Both the position numbers and the translations under genes were made by a program. Positions 1 to 9,057 of a stretch of 64,000 bases of DNA are shown piece by piece (position 1 is the first letter of the stretch; the number at the start of each line of letters is the position of its first letter). Source of the stretch: Skermania piniformis (GTDB lineage Bacteria > Actinomycetota > Actinomycetes > Mycobacteriales > Mycobacteriaceae); assembly GCF_019285775.1 (NCBI RefSeq), contig NZ_CP079105.1:3790603-3854602 (forward strand). The letters are read 5' to 3'. The notes beneath the pieces were generated by a model, which saw only the letters and a program-made list of their open reading frames with translations, was not told the origin of the DNA and did no database searches.

Positions 1-131
1 CCGACGTCCCCGTCGGAATGGCCGGCGCACCCGTCCGCCTCCGGGAACAACAACCCGACCAGCCAGCACGGCCGACCGGCCTCGATCGGATGGACGTCGG
101 TGCCGATACCGACGCGATATCCACCGGTCAT
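1..131 (-). CDS. ispF: IspF, 2-C-methyl-D-erythritol 2,4-cyclodiphosphate synthase (N-terminal part)
   Basis: Only the first 43 residues are inside the window; the gene runs off the left edge. The visible part carries the IspF start signature: the GTDVH metal-binding motif (Asp12 and His14) and GHSDGDV around residues 37-43. IspF cyclises CDP-ME 2-phosphate in the MEP isoprenoid pathway, releasing CMP. The ATG overlaps the TGA of ispD by four bases (ATGA), so the two consecutive MEP-pathway enzymes are translationally coupled, as in mycobacteria. Identification is firm from the motif and the neighbour; the rest of the protein cannot be judged. Confidence 0.93.
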   Translation of the reverse strand, partial: MTGGYRVGIGTDVHPIEAGRPCWLVGLLFPEADGCAGHSDGDV

Positions 132-787
132 CCGGCTACCAGCGCCTGCGCCAGGCGAAGGTCCAGCGGCGTGGTGATTTTGAATGCCAACGGGTCGCCG
201 TCGACGGTGTGGACCGGCACGCCGAGCCGCTCGACCAGACCGGCGTCGTCGGTCACGACGGCGTCGCCGACGTCCGCGGCGTAGGCCCGACGCAACAGCT
301 CGGCACGGAATCCCTGCGGCGTCTGCACGGCACGCAACCGCGCTCGATCCGGCGTTCCGACGACCCGTCCGAGCGGATCGACCGCCTTCACCGTGTCGAC
401 GAGCGGGAGCACCGGCACCACCGCGTCGGACCCGTTCCGCAGCTCCGCGACGATCCGGGCGATCAAGGCGGGCGGGGTGAGTGCACGAGCGGCGTCGTGC
501 ACGAGAACGTATTCGGCGGATTCGACCGCACCCAGGGCCGCACGCACCGAGTCGATCCGCTCGGCACCGCCGGCCACAACTTCGACCGCGGCGGGAAGCC
601 AGGCGGTCACCGCATCTCGTTCTGCGGCGGGAACAGCCACCACCACTTGATCGATCTCCCCCGATTCGATCAAACTGTCTACGGTCAGGCGCAACATCGG
701 CCGTCCGCCCAACGGGACCAGCGCCTTCGGGCACTCGGCGCCCAACCGCACGCCACGCCCCCCAGCTGGAACGACGGCGACAACCAT
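128..787 (-). CDS. ispD: IspD, 2-C-methyl-D-erythritol 4-phosphate cytidylyltransferase
   Basis: Cytoplasmic enzyme that joins CTP and MEP to give CDP-ME, third step of the MEP isoprenoid pathway. The 219-residue protein opens with the nucleotidyltransferase loop [10 protein letters not shown] (about residues 7-16) followed by the CPKAL lysine, and has the later HDAARAL and TPQGFR motifs of the family. I start it at the ATG whose product begins [14 protein letters not shown] at 814, abutting the carD stop, would add nine residues and remains possible. It follows carD directly and overlaps ispF, giving a carD-ispD-ispF operon. Confidence 0.93.
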   Translation of the reverse strand: MVVAVVPAGGRGVRLGAECPKALVPLGGRPMLRLTVDSLIESGEIDQVVVAVPAAERDAVTAWLPAAVEVVAGGAERIDSVRAALGAVESAEYVLVHDAARALTPPALIARIVAELRNGSDAVVPVLPLVDTVKAVDPLGRVVGTPDRARLRAVQTPQGFRAELLRRAYAADVGDAVVTDDAGLVERLGVPVHTVDGDPLAFKITTPLDLRLAQALVAG

Positions 788-814
788 GTTGCCGCCGTCG
801 TTACCGAACTCCAC

Positions 815-1336
<522 letters not shown>

Positions 1337-1584
1337 TCACGCGACCAGATAACGGTGGGATCAAGTGCGCAGGTCAGGGGCCCCAATTCGGATCACCGGA
1401 AAACTTGACAGAGGCATGGATTCGTGCTGTTCAGGGTTGCTCGAACACCCCGCGCAAAGGTGTGAATCGAACCTTTTCCGGGTAGCCCGGCACGGTTCGG
1501 TCGTACCGCGTGCGCGGAACTACTACTCTCCCTAGTGGACCGCAGCCGGATTCCCGGCGGGCGAACGACTCGATGGAGGAAACC

Positions 1585-2232
1585 GTGACTGCCGTGAGCG
1601 CGATCAATCGCCGTGCCGTCACCGCAGGGGCCGTTGCGGTCGGCGCGGCTCTCACCCTCACCGGCTGCGGCGCCGGCCAGGTGTCGCAGACCGCCGAACA
1701 GGCCGCAGCGGTGAACGGCGCCAGCGCGAACGTGGGGTCGGTGGCATTGCGCAACGTCCGGGTGCTGTTTCCGGACGCCGCCACCTACACCAACACCAAG
1801 GGCGGCAAGGCAGCGCTGGCCTTCGCCGCGGTCAACGACAGCGCCGAAGCGGCCGACAAGATCACCAAGATCTCCAGCGATGCCGGCACCGTGACCATCA
1901 CCCCACAGAGTCGCGCCGTGATCCCGCCGCAGCGAGTTCTGGTCGCGGCCGGCCCGGAGGCGGCTACCGACGAGTCGGCGAAGCCGGCGGAGACGAGCGA
2001 GACGGCCGCGGCGGCAGACGAGACGACGGCGGCGGATTCGGCCACCGAGCCCATCCTGGTGGAGATCAGCGGACTGAAGAGCGATCTGCAGCCCGGCCTG
2101 GTGGTTCCGGTGACGTTCGAGTTCGAGCGGGCCGGCAGTGTCGACATGCAGGTACCGATCGACGCCGGGACCGAAATGGAACGGCACGATTCGGCAGCCT
2201 CGGGCGAGTCGGCCGAGGGCGGCGGCCACTAG
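1585..2232 (+). CDS. lpqE: LpqE-like lipoprotein
   Basis: Secreted lipoprotein of unknown function. The N-terminus has two arginines, a hydrophobic stretch and a lipobox LTGC, so Cys28 would be lipidated. An Ala/Glu/Thr-rich stretch around residues 120-160 interrupts an otherwise beta-rich C-terminal domain. The GTG start is chosen because GGAGGA ends four bases before it; an in-frame ATG at 1573 would put that ribosome site inside the gene. It sits between carD (divergent) and radA exactly as lpqE (Rv3584) does in M. tuberculosis; this product is about 215 residues, somewhat longer than the mycobacterial one. Confidence 0.8.
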   Translation: MTAVSAINRRAVTAGAVAVGAALTLTGCGAGQVSQTAEQAAAVNGASANVGSVALRNVRVLFPDAATYTNTKGGKAALAFAAVNDSAEAADKITKISSDAGTVTITPQSRAVIPPQRVLVAAGPEAATDESAKPAETSETAAAADETTAADSATEPILVEISGLKSDLQPGLVVPVTFEFERAGSVDMQVPIDAGTEMERHDSAASGESAEGGGH

Positions 2233-2291
2233 CCGGCACTGCTCGGCCGCGCCGGACCGGTCGTGTCGGTGGCTCGGCCTAGGCTGCCCGC

Positions 2292-3650
2292 GTGGCAAAA
2301 CCGAAGTCGGTCTACCAGTGTTCGGCCTGCGGGCACGAGGCGGCCAAGTGGCTCGGCCGGTGCCCGGACTGCGCTGCCTGGGGCTCGATCGCCGATGATC
2401 CGACGCCCCGTGCCGCCACCAGCGGTCTCGCGCTGCGGCTGACCAGCACTCCGGCAACGGCGATCACCCGGATCGACGCCCGGACGGCAGTCGCAAAATC
2501 CACCGGGTCGAGCGAACTGGACCGGGTACTCGGCGGCGGCATCGTGGCCGGCTCGGTGGTTCTTCTGGCCGGCGAGCCCGGCGTCGGCAAATCCACCCTG
2601 CTGCTCGACGTCGTGCACCGCTGGGCGCAACGCAGCGCGGACGATCGCGCGCTCTACGTCACGGGTGAGGAATCGGCCCAGCAGGTCCGGCTGCGGGCGG
2701 ACCGGACCGGCGCGTTGCACGACCGGATCTATCTGGCAGCCGAGTCCGACCTGGCCGTGGTGCTGAGCCATGCCGAACAGGTCCGACCGTCGCTTCTGGT
2801 CGTCGACTCGGTACAGACGATCTACGCGACCGACGTCGACGGCGTGCGCGGCGGGGTCACCCAGGTCCGGGCGGTCACCGCCGCGCTGACCTCGTTCGCC
2901 AAAGCCACCGGGATCGCGGTGCTGGTCGTCGGACATGTGACGAAGGACGGCGCGGTCGCCGGGCCGCGGTCGTTGGAGCACCTGGTGGACGTGGTCCTGC
3001 ACTTCGAGGGTGACCGACATTCGACCCTCCGGCTGGTCCGCGGAATCAAGAACCGCTTCGGCGCGGCCGACGAGGTGGGCTGTTTCGAGCTGCGCGATGA
3101 CGGGATCGTCGGCGTGTCGGATCCCTCCGGGCTGTTCCTGCACCACCACACCGCGCCGGTGGCCGGCACTGCGATCACCGTGGTGATGGACGGCAAGCGC
3201 CCATTGCTCGGCGAACTGCAGGCGCTGGTGGTGCCGACCCAGGCGCCGATGCCCCGCCGGTCGGTCAGCGGCCTGGACGCCAGCCGGGTCGCGATGGTGG
3301 TTGCGGTGCTGGACAGCCGATGCAAGATCACACTCGGTCAACGCGAGGTGTACGCGGCTACGGTCGGCGGCATGCGGGTCACCGAACCGGCCGCCGATCT
3401 CGCCCTCGCGGTCGCGATCGCCACCGCGGCACAGAACACCGAAATTCGCCCGACGGTCGCCTTGGGCGAAGTAGGTCTGGCCGGCGAAGTGCGGCGGGTG
3501 ACCGGTCTGGGTCGCCGGCTGAGCGAGGCACAGCGACTCGGTTTCGAGCACGCGTTGGTCCCGCCGAATCCCGGACCGGTACCCGCCGGGATACGTGTGA
3601 CCGAGATTTCGACCGTCGCCGACGCGATAGCTGTCGTGCAGCGCCGCTGA
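2292..3650 (+). CDS. radA: RadA, DNA repair ATPase
   Basis: RadA promotes branch migration of recombination intermediates. All family parts are visible in the 452 residues: an N-terminal zinc finger with Cys10, Cys13, Cys24 and Cys27, a RecA-like ATPase core with Walker [10 protein letters not shown] (94-102), the RadA-specific KNRFG motif (253-257), and a C-terminal Lon-protease-like domain. The start is a GTG giving [10 protein letters not shown], the normal N-terminus. It is followed after 44 bases by disA, a conserved pairing: RadA is known to interact with and modulate DisA in mycobacteria and Bacillus. Confidence 0.97.
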   Translation: MAKPKSVYQCSACGHEAAKWLGRCPDCAAWGSIADDPTPRAATSGLALRLTSTPATAITRIDARTAVAKSTGSSELDRVLGGGIVAGSVVLLAGEPGVGKSTLLLDVVHRWAQRSADDRALYVTGEESAQQVRLRADRTGALHDRIYLAAESDLAVVLSHAEQVRPSLLVVDSVQTIYATDVDGVRGGVTQVRAVTAALTSFAKATGIAVLVVGHVTKDGAVAGPRSLEHLVDVVLHFEGDRHSTLRLVRGIKNRFGAADEVGCFELRDDGIVGVSDPSGLFLHHHTAPVAGTAITVVMDGKRPLLGELQALVVPTQAPMPRRSVSGLDASRVAMVVAVLDSRCKITLGQREVYAATVGGMRVTEPAADLALAVAIATAAQNTEIRPTVALGEVGLAGEVRRVTGLGRRLSEAQRLGFEHALVPPNPGPVPAGIRVTEISTVADAIAVVQRR

Positions 3651-3694
3651 GTAGGCTGACCACCCGAGGGATGCGGGGGAACGGAGTTCACGCG

Positions 3695-4777
3695 ATGCAA
3701 GATCCGATGCCGGCGACCGTGCGGTCGGCGGTCGCTCGGCTGGCCCCGGGCACCGAACTGCGCGAAGGGCTGGAGCGAATCCTCCGCGGCCGGACCGGTG
3801 GTTTGATCGTGCTCGGGCACGATGAGCAGGTCGAACGACTCTGCGACGGCGGCTTCGAGCTCGATGTCGAGTTTGCGCCGACCCGGCTGCGTGAGCTGTC
3901 CAAGATGGATGGCGCCGTCGTGCTCTCGACCGACGGGAAGCGGATCGTCCGGGCCAACGTCCAGCTGGTCCCGGACCCATCCATCCCGACGGTGGAATCG
4001 GGCACACGGCACCGGGCAGCGGAACGGACCGCGATCGAAACCGGGTATCCGGTTGTCTCGGTCAGTCAGTCGATGAGCATCGTCAGCGTCTACGTGGGCG
4101 GCCAGCGGCACGTACTGGCCGGCTCGCCGACCATTCTTTCCCGGGCCAACCAGGCGGTGGCCACCCTGGAGCGATACAAGGCGCGGCTGGATGCGGTCAC
4201 CCGGCAGCTGTCGATCGTCGAGATCGAGGACAGTGTGACCCTGCGCGACGCCGCCACCGTGGTGCAGCGACTCGAAATGGTCCGCCGGATCTCTACCGAG
4301 ATCGACGAGGACGTGCTCGAACTCGGCACCGACGGCCGCCAACTGGCGTTGCAGCTGGAGGAACTGGTCGGCGACAACGAGCATGCGCGCAAGCTGATCG
4401 TCCGGGATTACCTCGCAGCCCCCGCCGCGCCGACCACGATTGCCGTGAACTCAGCACTGCTGGCACTCGAGGATGCCTCCGACGTCGATCTGCTGGATCT
4501 GACCACCATCGCCGCCATCCTCGGCTATCCGGCCACCATCGAGGGCCTGGAGCTGTCGATGACCCCGCGCGGTTACCGGGTGCTGACCCGGGTTCCGCAG
4601 CTACAGTTCAGCCGGATTCACGACCTGGTAACCGCTTTCGGCACACTCCAGGGCTTGCTCGCGGCGACCGCAGCCGACCTGGAGCGCGTGCCCGGGATCG
4701 GCACCACCTGGGCCCGTCCGATCCGCGAGGCATTGTCGCGGCTTGCCGAAGCAAGCATCTCCGGGCCGTTCGACTGA
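3695..4777 (+). CDS. disA: DisA, diadenylate cyclase and DNA-integrity scanning protein
   Basis: Makes cyclic di-AMP from two ATP while scanning DNA for branched structures. The 360-residue protein has the catalytic DAC domain with the MDGAVVLS (Asp72-Gly-Ala) and GTRHR (103-107) signatures, a central helical spine, and a C-terminal helix-hairpin-helix DNA-binding domain. The ATG at 3695 is preceded by GGAG with eight bases of spacing; an upstream in-frame ATG at 3671 has a poorer site. It follows radA and ends inside a strong hairpin. Confidence 0.96.
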   Translation: MQDPMPATVRSAVARLAPGTELREGLERILRGRTGGLIVLGHDEQVERLCDGGFELDVEFAPTRLRELSKMDGAVVLSTDGKRIVRANVQLVPDPSIPTVESGTRHRAAERTAIETGYPVVSVSQSMSIVSVYVGGQRHVLAGSPTILSRANQAVATLERYKARLDAVTRQLSIVEIEDSVTLRDAATVVQRLEMVRRISTEIDEDVLELGTDGRQLALQLEELVGDNEHARKLIVRDYLAAPAAPTTIAVNSALLALEDASDVDLLDLTTIAAILGYPATIEGLELSMTPRGYRVLTRVPQLQFSRIHDLVTAFGTLQGLLAATAADLERVPGIGTTWARPIREALSRLAEASISGPFD

Positions 4778-4793
4778 CCGGCCCGGAGATGCT
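4754..4793. terminator. Bidirectional hairpin between disA and the convergent membrane protein gene
   Basis: A perfect 14-base inverted repeat (arms 4754-4767 and 4780-4793, GC-rich core CCGGGCC/GGCCCGG) encloses a 12-base loop and spans the disA stop codon. It lies at the meeting point of two convergent genes, so it probably terminates both. There is no long T run, typical for high-GC actinobacterial terminators. Confidence 0.65.
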
Positions 4794-4805
4794 CATGTTC
4801 GGAGA

Positions 4806-5687
4806 TCAGGCGATGTTGAACGGTTCCGGTGTGCTGCGCAGCGCACCGAGCTGAGCGACCACGGTGTAGGCGCCGGCGGAGACCGGTGTGCGCTCACCCT
4901 CGCAGTTCGGCTTCGATGTCGCGGCCGACCAGGTGACCGTGAACGCTGCCTGCTGGCCGGGGCCGAGCGTGCGAATGTCCGACGTCGTCGAGGGGAAGCA
5001 GTCCGAGTTCGACCACAACCGCTGCTGCCCGTCCAAGCTGTAGACCAGCACTTGCAGCAGGCCCGCACCGAGGTCGCGAGAGCAGGACGTGGTCGAGATG
5101 TTCGTGATCACGACCCCGAACACCGGCTCGTCACCGGACTGGAAGGTCGGCTGCTCGATGGTGGCCTTGACCGCGAGCGAGGTGTCCGGACACTGTGTCC
5201 CGGTCGACGCGGAAGCCTGATTCAGCGGGAAGCTCCCGTTGTGGCCACCACCGGCGGACGAGCCGCCGCCGGACGACGAGCCCCCGGTGCCGCCCCCGGT
5301 GACGGTGCCGGTGCCGCCACCGGACGAAGAACCGCCACCGGATGATCCGCCGCTCGACGAACCACCGCCGGTACCGCCACCGGTGACCGGGCCACCGGTT
5401 CCACCACCGGACACTCCGGAGCCGCCGGCACCCGAGCCGCCGTCACCACCGGAGTTACCTCCGGTCTGAACACCGCCTCCGGTACCCGCAGCGCCGGGCG
5501 GCGCCGACGGGAAAGTGCTGCTGGAGTTCGATCCAGCAGCAGCCGCGTCGCCCGACGAGTCGTTGTCCCGACTTACGCTCGAGTACGCCCAAAACGAAAG
5601 CAACAAAACCGCGACCGCCGCAGCGACTGCCGCTACGCGCCGCCGCCAGTAGATCTCCCGCGGCAACGGTCCGCTTGGTTCCAACAC
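4806..5687 (-). CDS. Membrane-anchored protein with long Gly/Ser linker (Rv3587c-like)
   Basis: Function unknown. Reading from the N-terminus: a short basic cytoplasmic segment, one transmembrane helix (about residues 18-36), a long extracytoplasmic Gly/Ser/Thr-rich linker (roughly 45-150), then a compact C-terminal domain of about 130 residues with four cysteines (TQCPD, TSCSR, SDCFP, PNCEG) that could form two disulfides outside the cell. M. tuberculosis has a comparable membrane protein, Rv3587c, in the same slot between disA and carbonic anhydrase. The start is a GTG. It is transcribed towards disA, so no operon with it is implied. Confidence 0.75.
   Translation of the reverse strand: MLEPSGPLPREIYWRRRVAAVAAAVAVLLLSFWAYSSVSRDNDSSGDAAAAGSNSSSTFPSAPPGAAGTGGGVQTGGNSGGDGGSGAGGSGVSGGGTGGPVTGGGTGGGSSSGGSSGGGSSSGGGTGTVTGGGTGGSSSGGGSSAGGGHNGSFPLNQASASTGTQCPDTSLAVKATIEQPTFQSGDEPVFGVVITNISTTSCSRDLGAGLLQVLVYSLDGQQRLWSNSDCFPSTTSDIRTLGPGQQAAFTVTWSAATSKPNCEGERTPVSAGAYTVVAQLGALRSTPEPFNIA
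5227..5470. repeat. Low-complexity Gly/Ser-coding tract
   Basis: Imperfectly repeated short units (variants of ccaccggac, gccgccggt) that encode the Gly/Ser linker of the surrounding gene on the minus strand. The units are degenerate and stay in frame with no regular spacers, so this is a protein linker rather than an array. Such tracts change length easily by slippage. Confidence 0.7.
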
Positions 5688-5759
5688 GCTTTCACGTTAG
5701 GCCCAGAGCTGGTGACTGCGGCTGACCTCGGACCGGCGTGTCGGTTTTAAGTGTCAGAC

Positions 5760-6383
5760 TCAGACCGCTTCACCGAGGTTTCCGATGATCTCTTGGACAC
5801 GGATCCGACCGTCGGACAGGGTGTAGGTGACACAGGCGATCGCGCACCGGCCGGCGGCAACCCGCTCATTGATCACCTGCGAGCGCTGCACCAACAGCCG
5901 CGCCGTCTCGATCACGTGCCGGGCTTCCAGTTCGTCGACGGTCTGCAGGCCCTCACTGCGTCCCATCAGCACCGACGGCATCACTCGCTCCACGATGCTC
6001 CGAACGAAGCCACCCGGGACATCGCCGTCGTCCAGCGCGTCCAGGGTCGCACGCACCGCACCGCATCCATCGTGTCCCAACACCACGATCAACGGCGTGT
6101 CGAGGATGCCGACGGCGTACTCGATCGAGCCCAGCACCGACGAATCCACGACGTGACCGGCCGTTCGGACCACGAACATGTCGCCCAAACCCTGATCGAA
6201 GATCAGTTCGGCCGCCACGCGGGAATCACCGCAACCGAACAGCACAGCGGTCGGATGCTGCCCACCGACCAGCATGGCGCGGTCGGCGACGCCCTGGCTG
6301 GGATGGACCTGCTCGCCGCTCACGAAACGCGCGTTCCCCTCGCGCAGCGACTTCCAAGCACTGATCGGGTTCGAGTTCGGCAT
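5760..6383 (-). CDS. canB: Beta-class carbonic anhydrase
   Basis: Zinc enzyme that interconverts CO2 and bicarbonate. The 207-residue protein shows the beta-class ligands Cys51 with Asp53-Arg55 in CGDSR, and His104/Cys107 in GHDGC. It matches the position and type of M. tuberculosis CanB (Rv3588c). The ATG at 6383 is preferred because the protein then begins MPNSNPISAW, close to the conserved domain; one 15 bases upstream is also in frame. It is divergent from mutY, with about 40 bases between the two starts, so both promoters must overlap there. Confidence 0.94.
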   Translation of the reverse strand: MPNSNPISAWKSLREGNARFVSGEQVHPSQGVADRAMLVGGQHPTAVLFGCGDSRVAAELIFDQGLGDMFVVRTAGHVVDSSVLGSIEYAVGILDTPLIVVLGHDGCGAVRATLDALDDGDVPGGFVRSIVERVMPSVLMGRSEGLQTVDELEARHVIETARLLVQRSQVINERVAAGRCAIACVTYTLSDGRIRVQEIIGNLGEAV

Positions 6384-6423
6384 GGGTTCATTGTCCATCG
6401 CGGCGGCTGGCTACCGTGCGGAT

Positions 6424-7365
6424 GTGGACGCCGATGTGGATATCGTCACGCTGACGGACTGGTACCGCCGCAACGCCCGGGACCTGCCGTGGCGCGCGCC
6501 GGGCACCGCCGGCTGGCCGATCCTGCTCAGCGAGGTGATGCTGCAGCAGACCCCGGTCGCCCGAGTGGCCCCGATCTGGGCCGAGTGGGTAACGCAGTGG
6601 CCGCGGCCGTCGGCGATGGCCGCGAGTACGCCGGCCGAAGTATTACGGGCGTGGGGCCGGCTGGGCTACCCGCGACGAGCGCTGCGGCTGCACGAGTGCG
6701 CCGAGATCCTGGCGACCGAGCACGCCGACCGGGTACCGGCCGAGGTGGACGTGCTGCTCACCCTGCCCGGGATCGGCGACTACACCGCCCGGGCGGTCGC
6801 CTGCTTCGCCTACGGGCGGCGGGTACCGGTGGTCGACACCAACGTCCGCCGGGTGATCGCCCGTGCCGTGCACGGCCGGGCCGACGCGGCGCCGGCGGCG
6901 CGACGTGACCTGGCGGACGTCGAGGTGCTGTTACCGGCCGACCCACCCACAGCCGCGGTCTTTTCCGCCGCGCTGATGGAGTTGGGCGCCACCGTCTGCA
7001 CCGCCCGCAATCCCGCGTGCGCGCGGTGCCCGCTGACCCGGTGCGCATGGCGGTCCGCTGGCAAACCGACAGCGTCCGGCCCGAAGCGGCGCGCCCAGCG
7101 CTACGCCGGCACCGACCGTCAGGTACGTGGACTGCTGCTGGCGGTATTGCGGGACGACCCGGATCCGGTCGAGCGGAACCGACTGGACCTGGTCTGGCCG
7201 AACGATCCCGGGCAGCGGAATCGGGCACTCGATTCGCTGCTGCAGGACGGGTTGATCGAACCGGCCGGGAACGGTCGATTCCGGTTGCCGACCACCTCTC
7301 GGACGAACGAACAGATATCCCGGATCCTCGACGATGGTTCGTCCGGTCGGGACGCGGTCGAATAG
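6424..7365 (+). CDS. mutY: MutY, adenine DNA glycosylase
   Basis: Removes adenine mispaired with 8-oxoguanine. The sequence has LPWR near the N-terminus, the catalytic-region MLQQTPV, helix-hairpin-helix LPGIGDYTA, the catalytic-Asp motif VPVVDTNVRR, and a C-terminal iron-sulfur cysteine cluster VCTARNPACARCPLTRC. The last spacing is Cys-x4-Cys, one shorter than the E. coli pattern. The C-terminal MutT-like recognition domain is short. The start is uncertain: GTG 6424 and GTG 6436 are both plausible, and an ATG at 6382 would overlap the canB start. About 313 residues. Confidence 0.92.
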   Translation: MDADVDIVTLTDWYRRNARDLPWRAPGTAGWPILLSEVMLQQTPVARVAPIWAEWVTQWPRPSAMAASTPAEVLRAWGRLGYPRRALRLHECAEILATEHADRVPAEVDVLLTLPGIGDYTARAVACFAYGRRVPVVDTNVRRVIARAVHGRADAAPAARRDLADVEVLLPADPPTAAVFSAALMELGATVCTARNPACARCPLTRCAWRSAGKPTASGPKRRAQRYAGTDRQVRGLLLAVLRDDPDPVERNRLDLVWPNDPGQRNRALDSLLQDGLIEPAGNGRFRLPTTSRTNEQISRILDDGSSGRDAVE

Positions 7366-7370
7366 ATCGC

Positions 7371-7869
7371 ATGAACGACCACCCGACGACGCTCGTCACC
7401 GCAACGGTCATCTGCGGCGCCGCCGTCGGGGGCCTGTTCTACGCCTTCTCCTCGTTCGTGCTGCGTGGCCTGGACCGAACCGGACCGGCCGCGGCAATCA
7501 CGGCGATGCGCGGAATCAACGCCGAAGCCGAACGGAATGCGGCACTGCTGATACTGCTCTTCGGCTCGACACTGCTCGCCTCGGTGGTCGGCGTACGCGC
7601 CGCTCGCCGAGGCGTCCGAGCCGGGCAGCGGATACCTGCTGGCGGGCGCGATCCTGATCTCGGTCGCGGCCGTGGTCACGATCGCGTTCAACGTCCCGTT
7701 GAACAATGCGCTGGCCGTGATCGACCCGGGGATGCTCACCGCGGCCGACGCCGCGCGAGAGTGGCAGCGCTACGCCGACTCGTGGACCGCGTGGAATCAT
7801 GTCCGCACGATCGCACCGCTGCTCGGCTCGGCATTACTGCTGGTCGGCGCCCGGTATCCGGGAACGTGA
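7371..7869 (+). pseudogene. DUF1772 (anthrone oxygenase-like) membrane protein, frameshifted
   Basis: The N-terminal half (ATG 7371, beginning MNDHPTTLVTATVICG) reads in one frame through two membrane helices to GVRAARR near 7605. The C-terminal half, with the characteristic AFNVPLNNALA and SWTAWNHVRTIAPL motifs, continues in the next frame from about 7600 to a TGA at 7869. Joining them with a one-base shift around 7595-7606 gives a normal DUF1772 protein of about 165 residues. The N-terminal frame itself runs on with arginine-rich nonsense. Either the gene is newly broken or the assembly has a one-base error; the intact conservation on both sides suits either. Its end overlaps the convergent hydrolase gene. 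Confidence 0.8.
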
Positions 7870-8619
7870 TGACGATCTGCGGCCGAGCCGATCCAGGAAT
7901 GCCCCGACCGCCGCGCGATACTCGGCCGGGCGTTCGTCGTGTACGAGGTGCCCGGCGCCCACGACCCGTACGTAGTCGGTGGCCGGGCGGGCCGCCATCC
8001 GTTGCATCTGTCCGGTCGGCGTGACGGTGTGTTCGGCCTCGATCAGCAGGGCCGGACAACGGACCGCGGCCCATTGGGGCCAGAAATCCCGGGTACCCCA
8101 TTCCGCTGCGATCGCGACGAAGGTCGCCAACGGGCCGTGTAATCGGTAGCCGTCCGCGGTAGGTCGCAGCGCGGCCAGAAAGTACGGTCCGGCGATCGGA
8201 CCGAAGAAGTCCAGCACATCGGCCGCGGTGGCGAAGCGCGGCCAGCCGGCGATCGTTGCTGCCCAGTCGTCGGCCGTGCGGCCGCCGAAATCCGGTGCCA
8301 TGTCTTCGACGACCAGCCCGCTGACCCGACTCGGATAAGCGGCGGCGAACATCCAGCCGTGCAGGGCACCCATCGAATGGCCGATCACCACCGCCGGTTC
8401 GGTCAGCGGCGCCAAGGCGGCCGCCAGATCGGCGACGAACTCCTCGGTGATCGGTCGGGCCGGGGCCGGGCGACCGTGTCCGGCCGCATCGAAGGTGTAC
8501 ACGTGGCCGTACCGACGGAACCAACCGACGTGCGCCGACCACGTCGCCGCACTCCCCATCAGGCCGTGCAACAGCACCACGGGTCTGCCGGAACCACCCT
8601 CGTCGTGCAGCATCACCAC
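7834..8619 (-). CDS. Alpha/beta hydrolase
   Basis: An alpha/beta-hydrolase-fold enzyme of unknown substrate, 261 residues. The oxyanion-hole motif LLHGLMGS, the nucleophile elbow GHSMG (serine) and the C-terminal histidine in GAGHLVHDE are visible, with EAEHTVT supplying a likely acid. M. tuberculosis has a hydrolase (Rv3591c) in the same place. Starts GTG 8619 and ATG 8613 differ by two residues. Its 3' end overlaps the frameshifted DUF1772 gene by 36 bases; its 5' end is 35 bases from the divergent mhuD. Confidence 0.85.
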   Translation of the reverse strand: MVMLHDEGGSGRPVVLLHGLMGSAATWSAHVGWFRRYGHVYTFDAAGHGRPAPARPITEEFVADLAAALAPLTEPAVVIGHSMGALHGWMFAAAYPSRVSGLVVEDMAPDFGGRTADDWAATIAGWPRFATAADVLDFFGPIAGPYFLAALRPTADGYRLHGPLATFVAIAAEWGTRDFWPQWAAVRCPALLIEAEHTVTPTGQMQRMAARPATDYVRVVGAGHLVHDERPAEYRAAVGAFLDRLGRRSSSRSRIPGADQQ

Positions 8620-8654
8620 CGACGGTAGCGGTTCCGGTCGGTACTGTGCCTGCT

Positions 8655-8969
8655 ATGGCTGTGGTGAAAATCAATGCGATCGAGATCCCCGACGGCGCCG
8701 GTGCGGAGCTGGAAAAGCGGTTCGCCCAGCGGGCCCACGCGGTGCAGGATTCACCCGGCTTCCGCGGGTTCCAGCTGCTCCGACCGGTGGCCGGCGAGAA
8801 CCGCTACTTCGTCGTCACCGAGTGGGACTCCGAAGAATCGTTTGCCGCCTGGCGCGACGGCCCAGCCCGAACTGCCCACGCCGGGCAGCAACGCCAGCCG
8901 GTCGCCACCGGGGCCAGCCTGCTGGAATTCGAGGTGGTGTTGGAGGTCGCCGGCGGCGAGACCCCCTGA
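8655..8969 (+). CDS. mhuD: MhuD-like heme-degrading monooxygenase
   Basis: A 104-residue ABM-fold protein very close to M. tuberculosis MhuD (Rv3592), which cleaves heme to mycobilin isomers and releases iron without carbon monoxide. With the ATG at 8655 the residues known to be needed in MhuD fall at identical positions: Asn7, Trp66 and the heme-ligand His75. The stretch SPGFRGFQLLRPV is the family hallmark. It is probably cytoplasmic and provides iron from host or environmental heme. A palindromic terminator follows the stop codon. Confidence 0.93.
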   Translation: MAVVKINAIEIPDGAGAELEKRFAQRAHAVQDSPGFRGFQLLRPVAGENRYFVVTEWDSEESFAAWRDGPARTAHAGQQRQPVATGASLLEFEVVLEVAGGETP

Positions 8970-9006
8970 CCGGAACCCGGCGACGACACAACCCGCGACG
9001 AGACAA

Positions 9007-9050
9007 CAGAGAACGGCCCGGGTCGCAGCTGCGACCCGGGCCGTTCTCTG
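9007..9050. terminator. Perfect 44-base palindrome, bidirectional terminator between mhuD and clpC
   Basis: Two 22-base arms (9007-9028 and 9029-9050) are exact reverse complements with no spacer; the core is GGCCCGGGTCGCAG and its mirror. It lies in the 88 bases between two convergent stop codons, followed on the plus strand by TGTTTG. In RNA a few central bases would open to form the loop. Confidence 0.8.
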
Positions 9051-9057
9051 TTTGCGA

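Noticed and set aside
5227-5470. Possible CRISPR-like repeats
   Set aside because: Units are short, degenerate, without spacers, and encode the Gly/Ser linker of a real gene.
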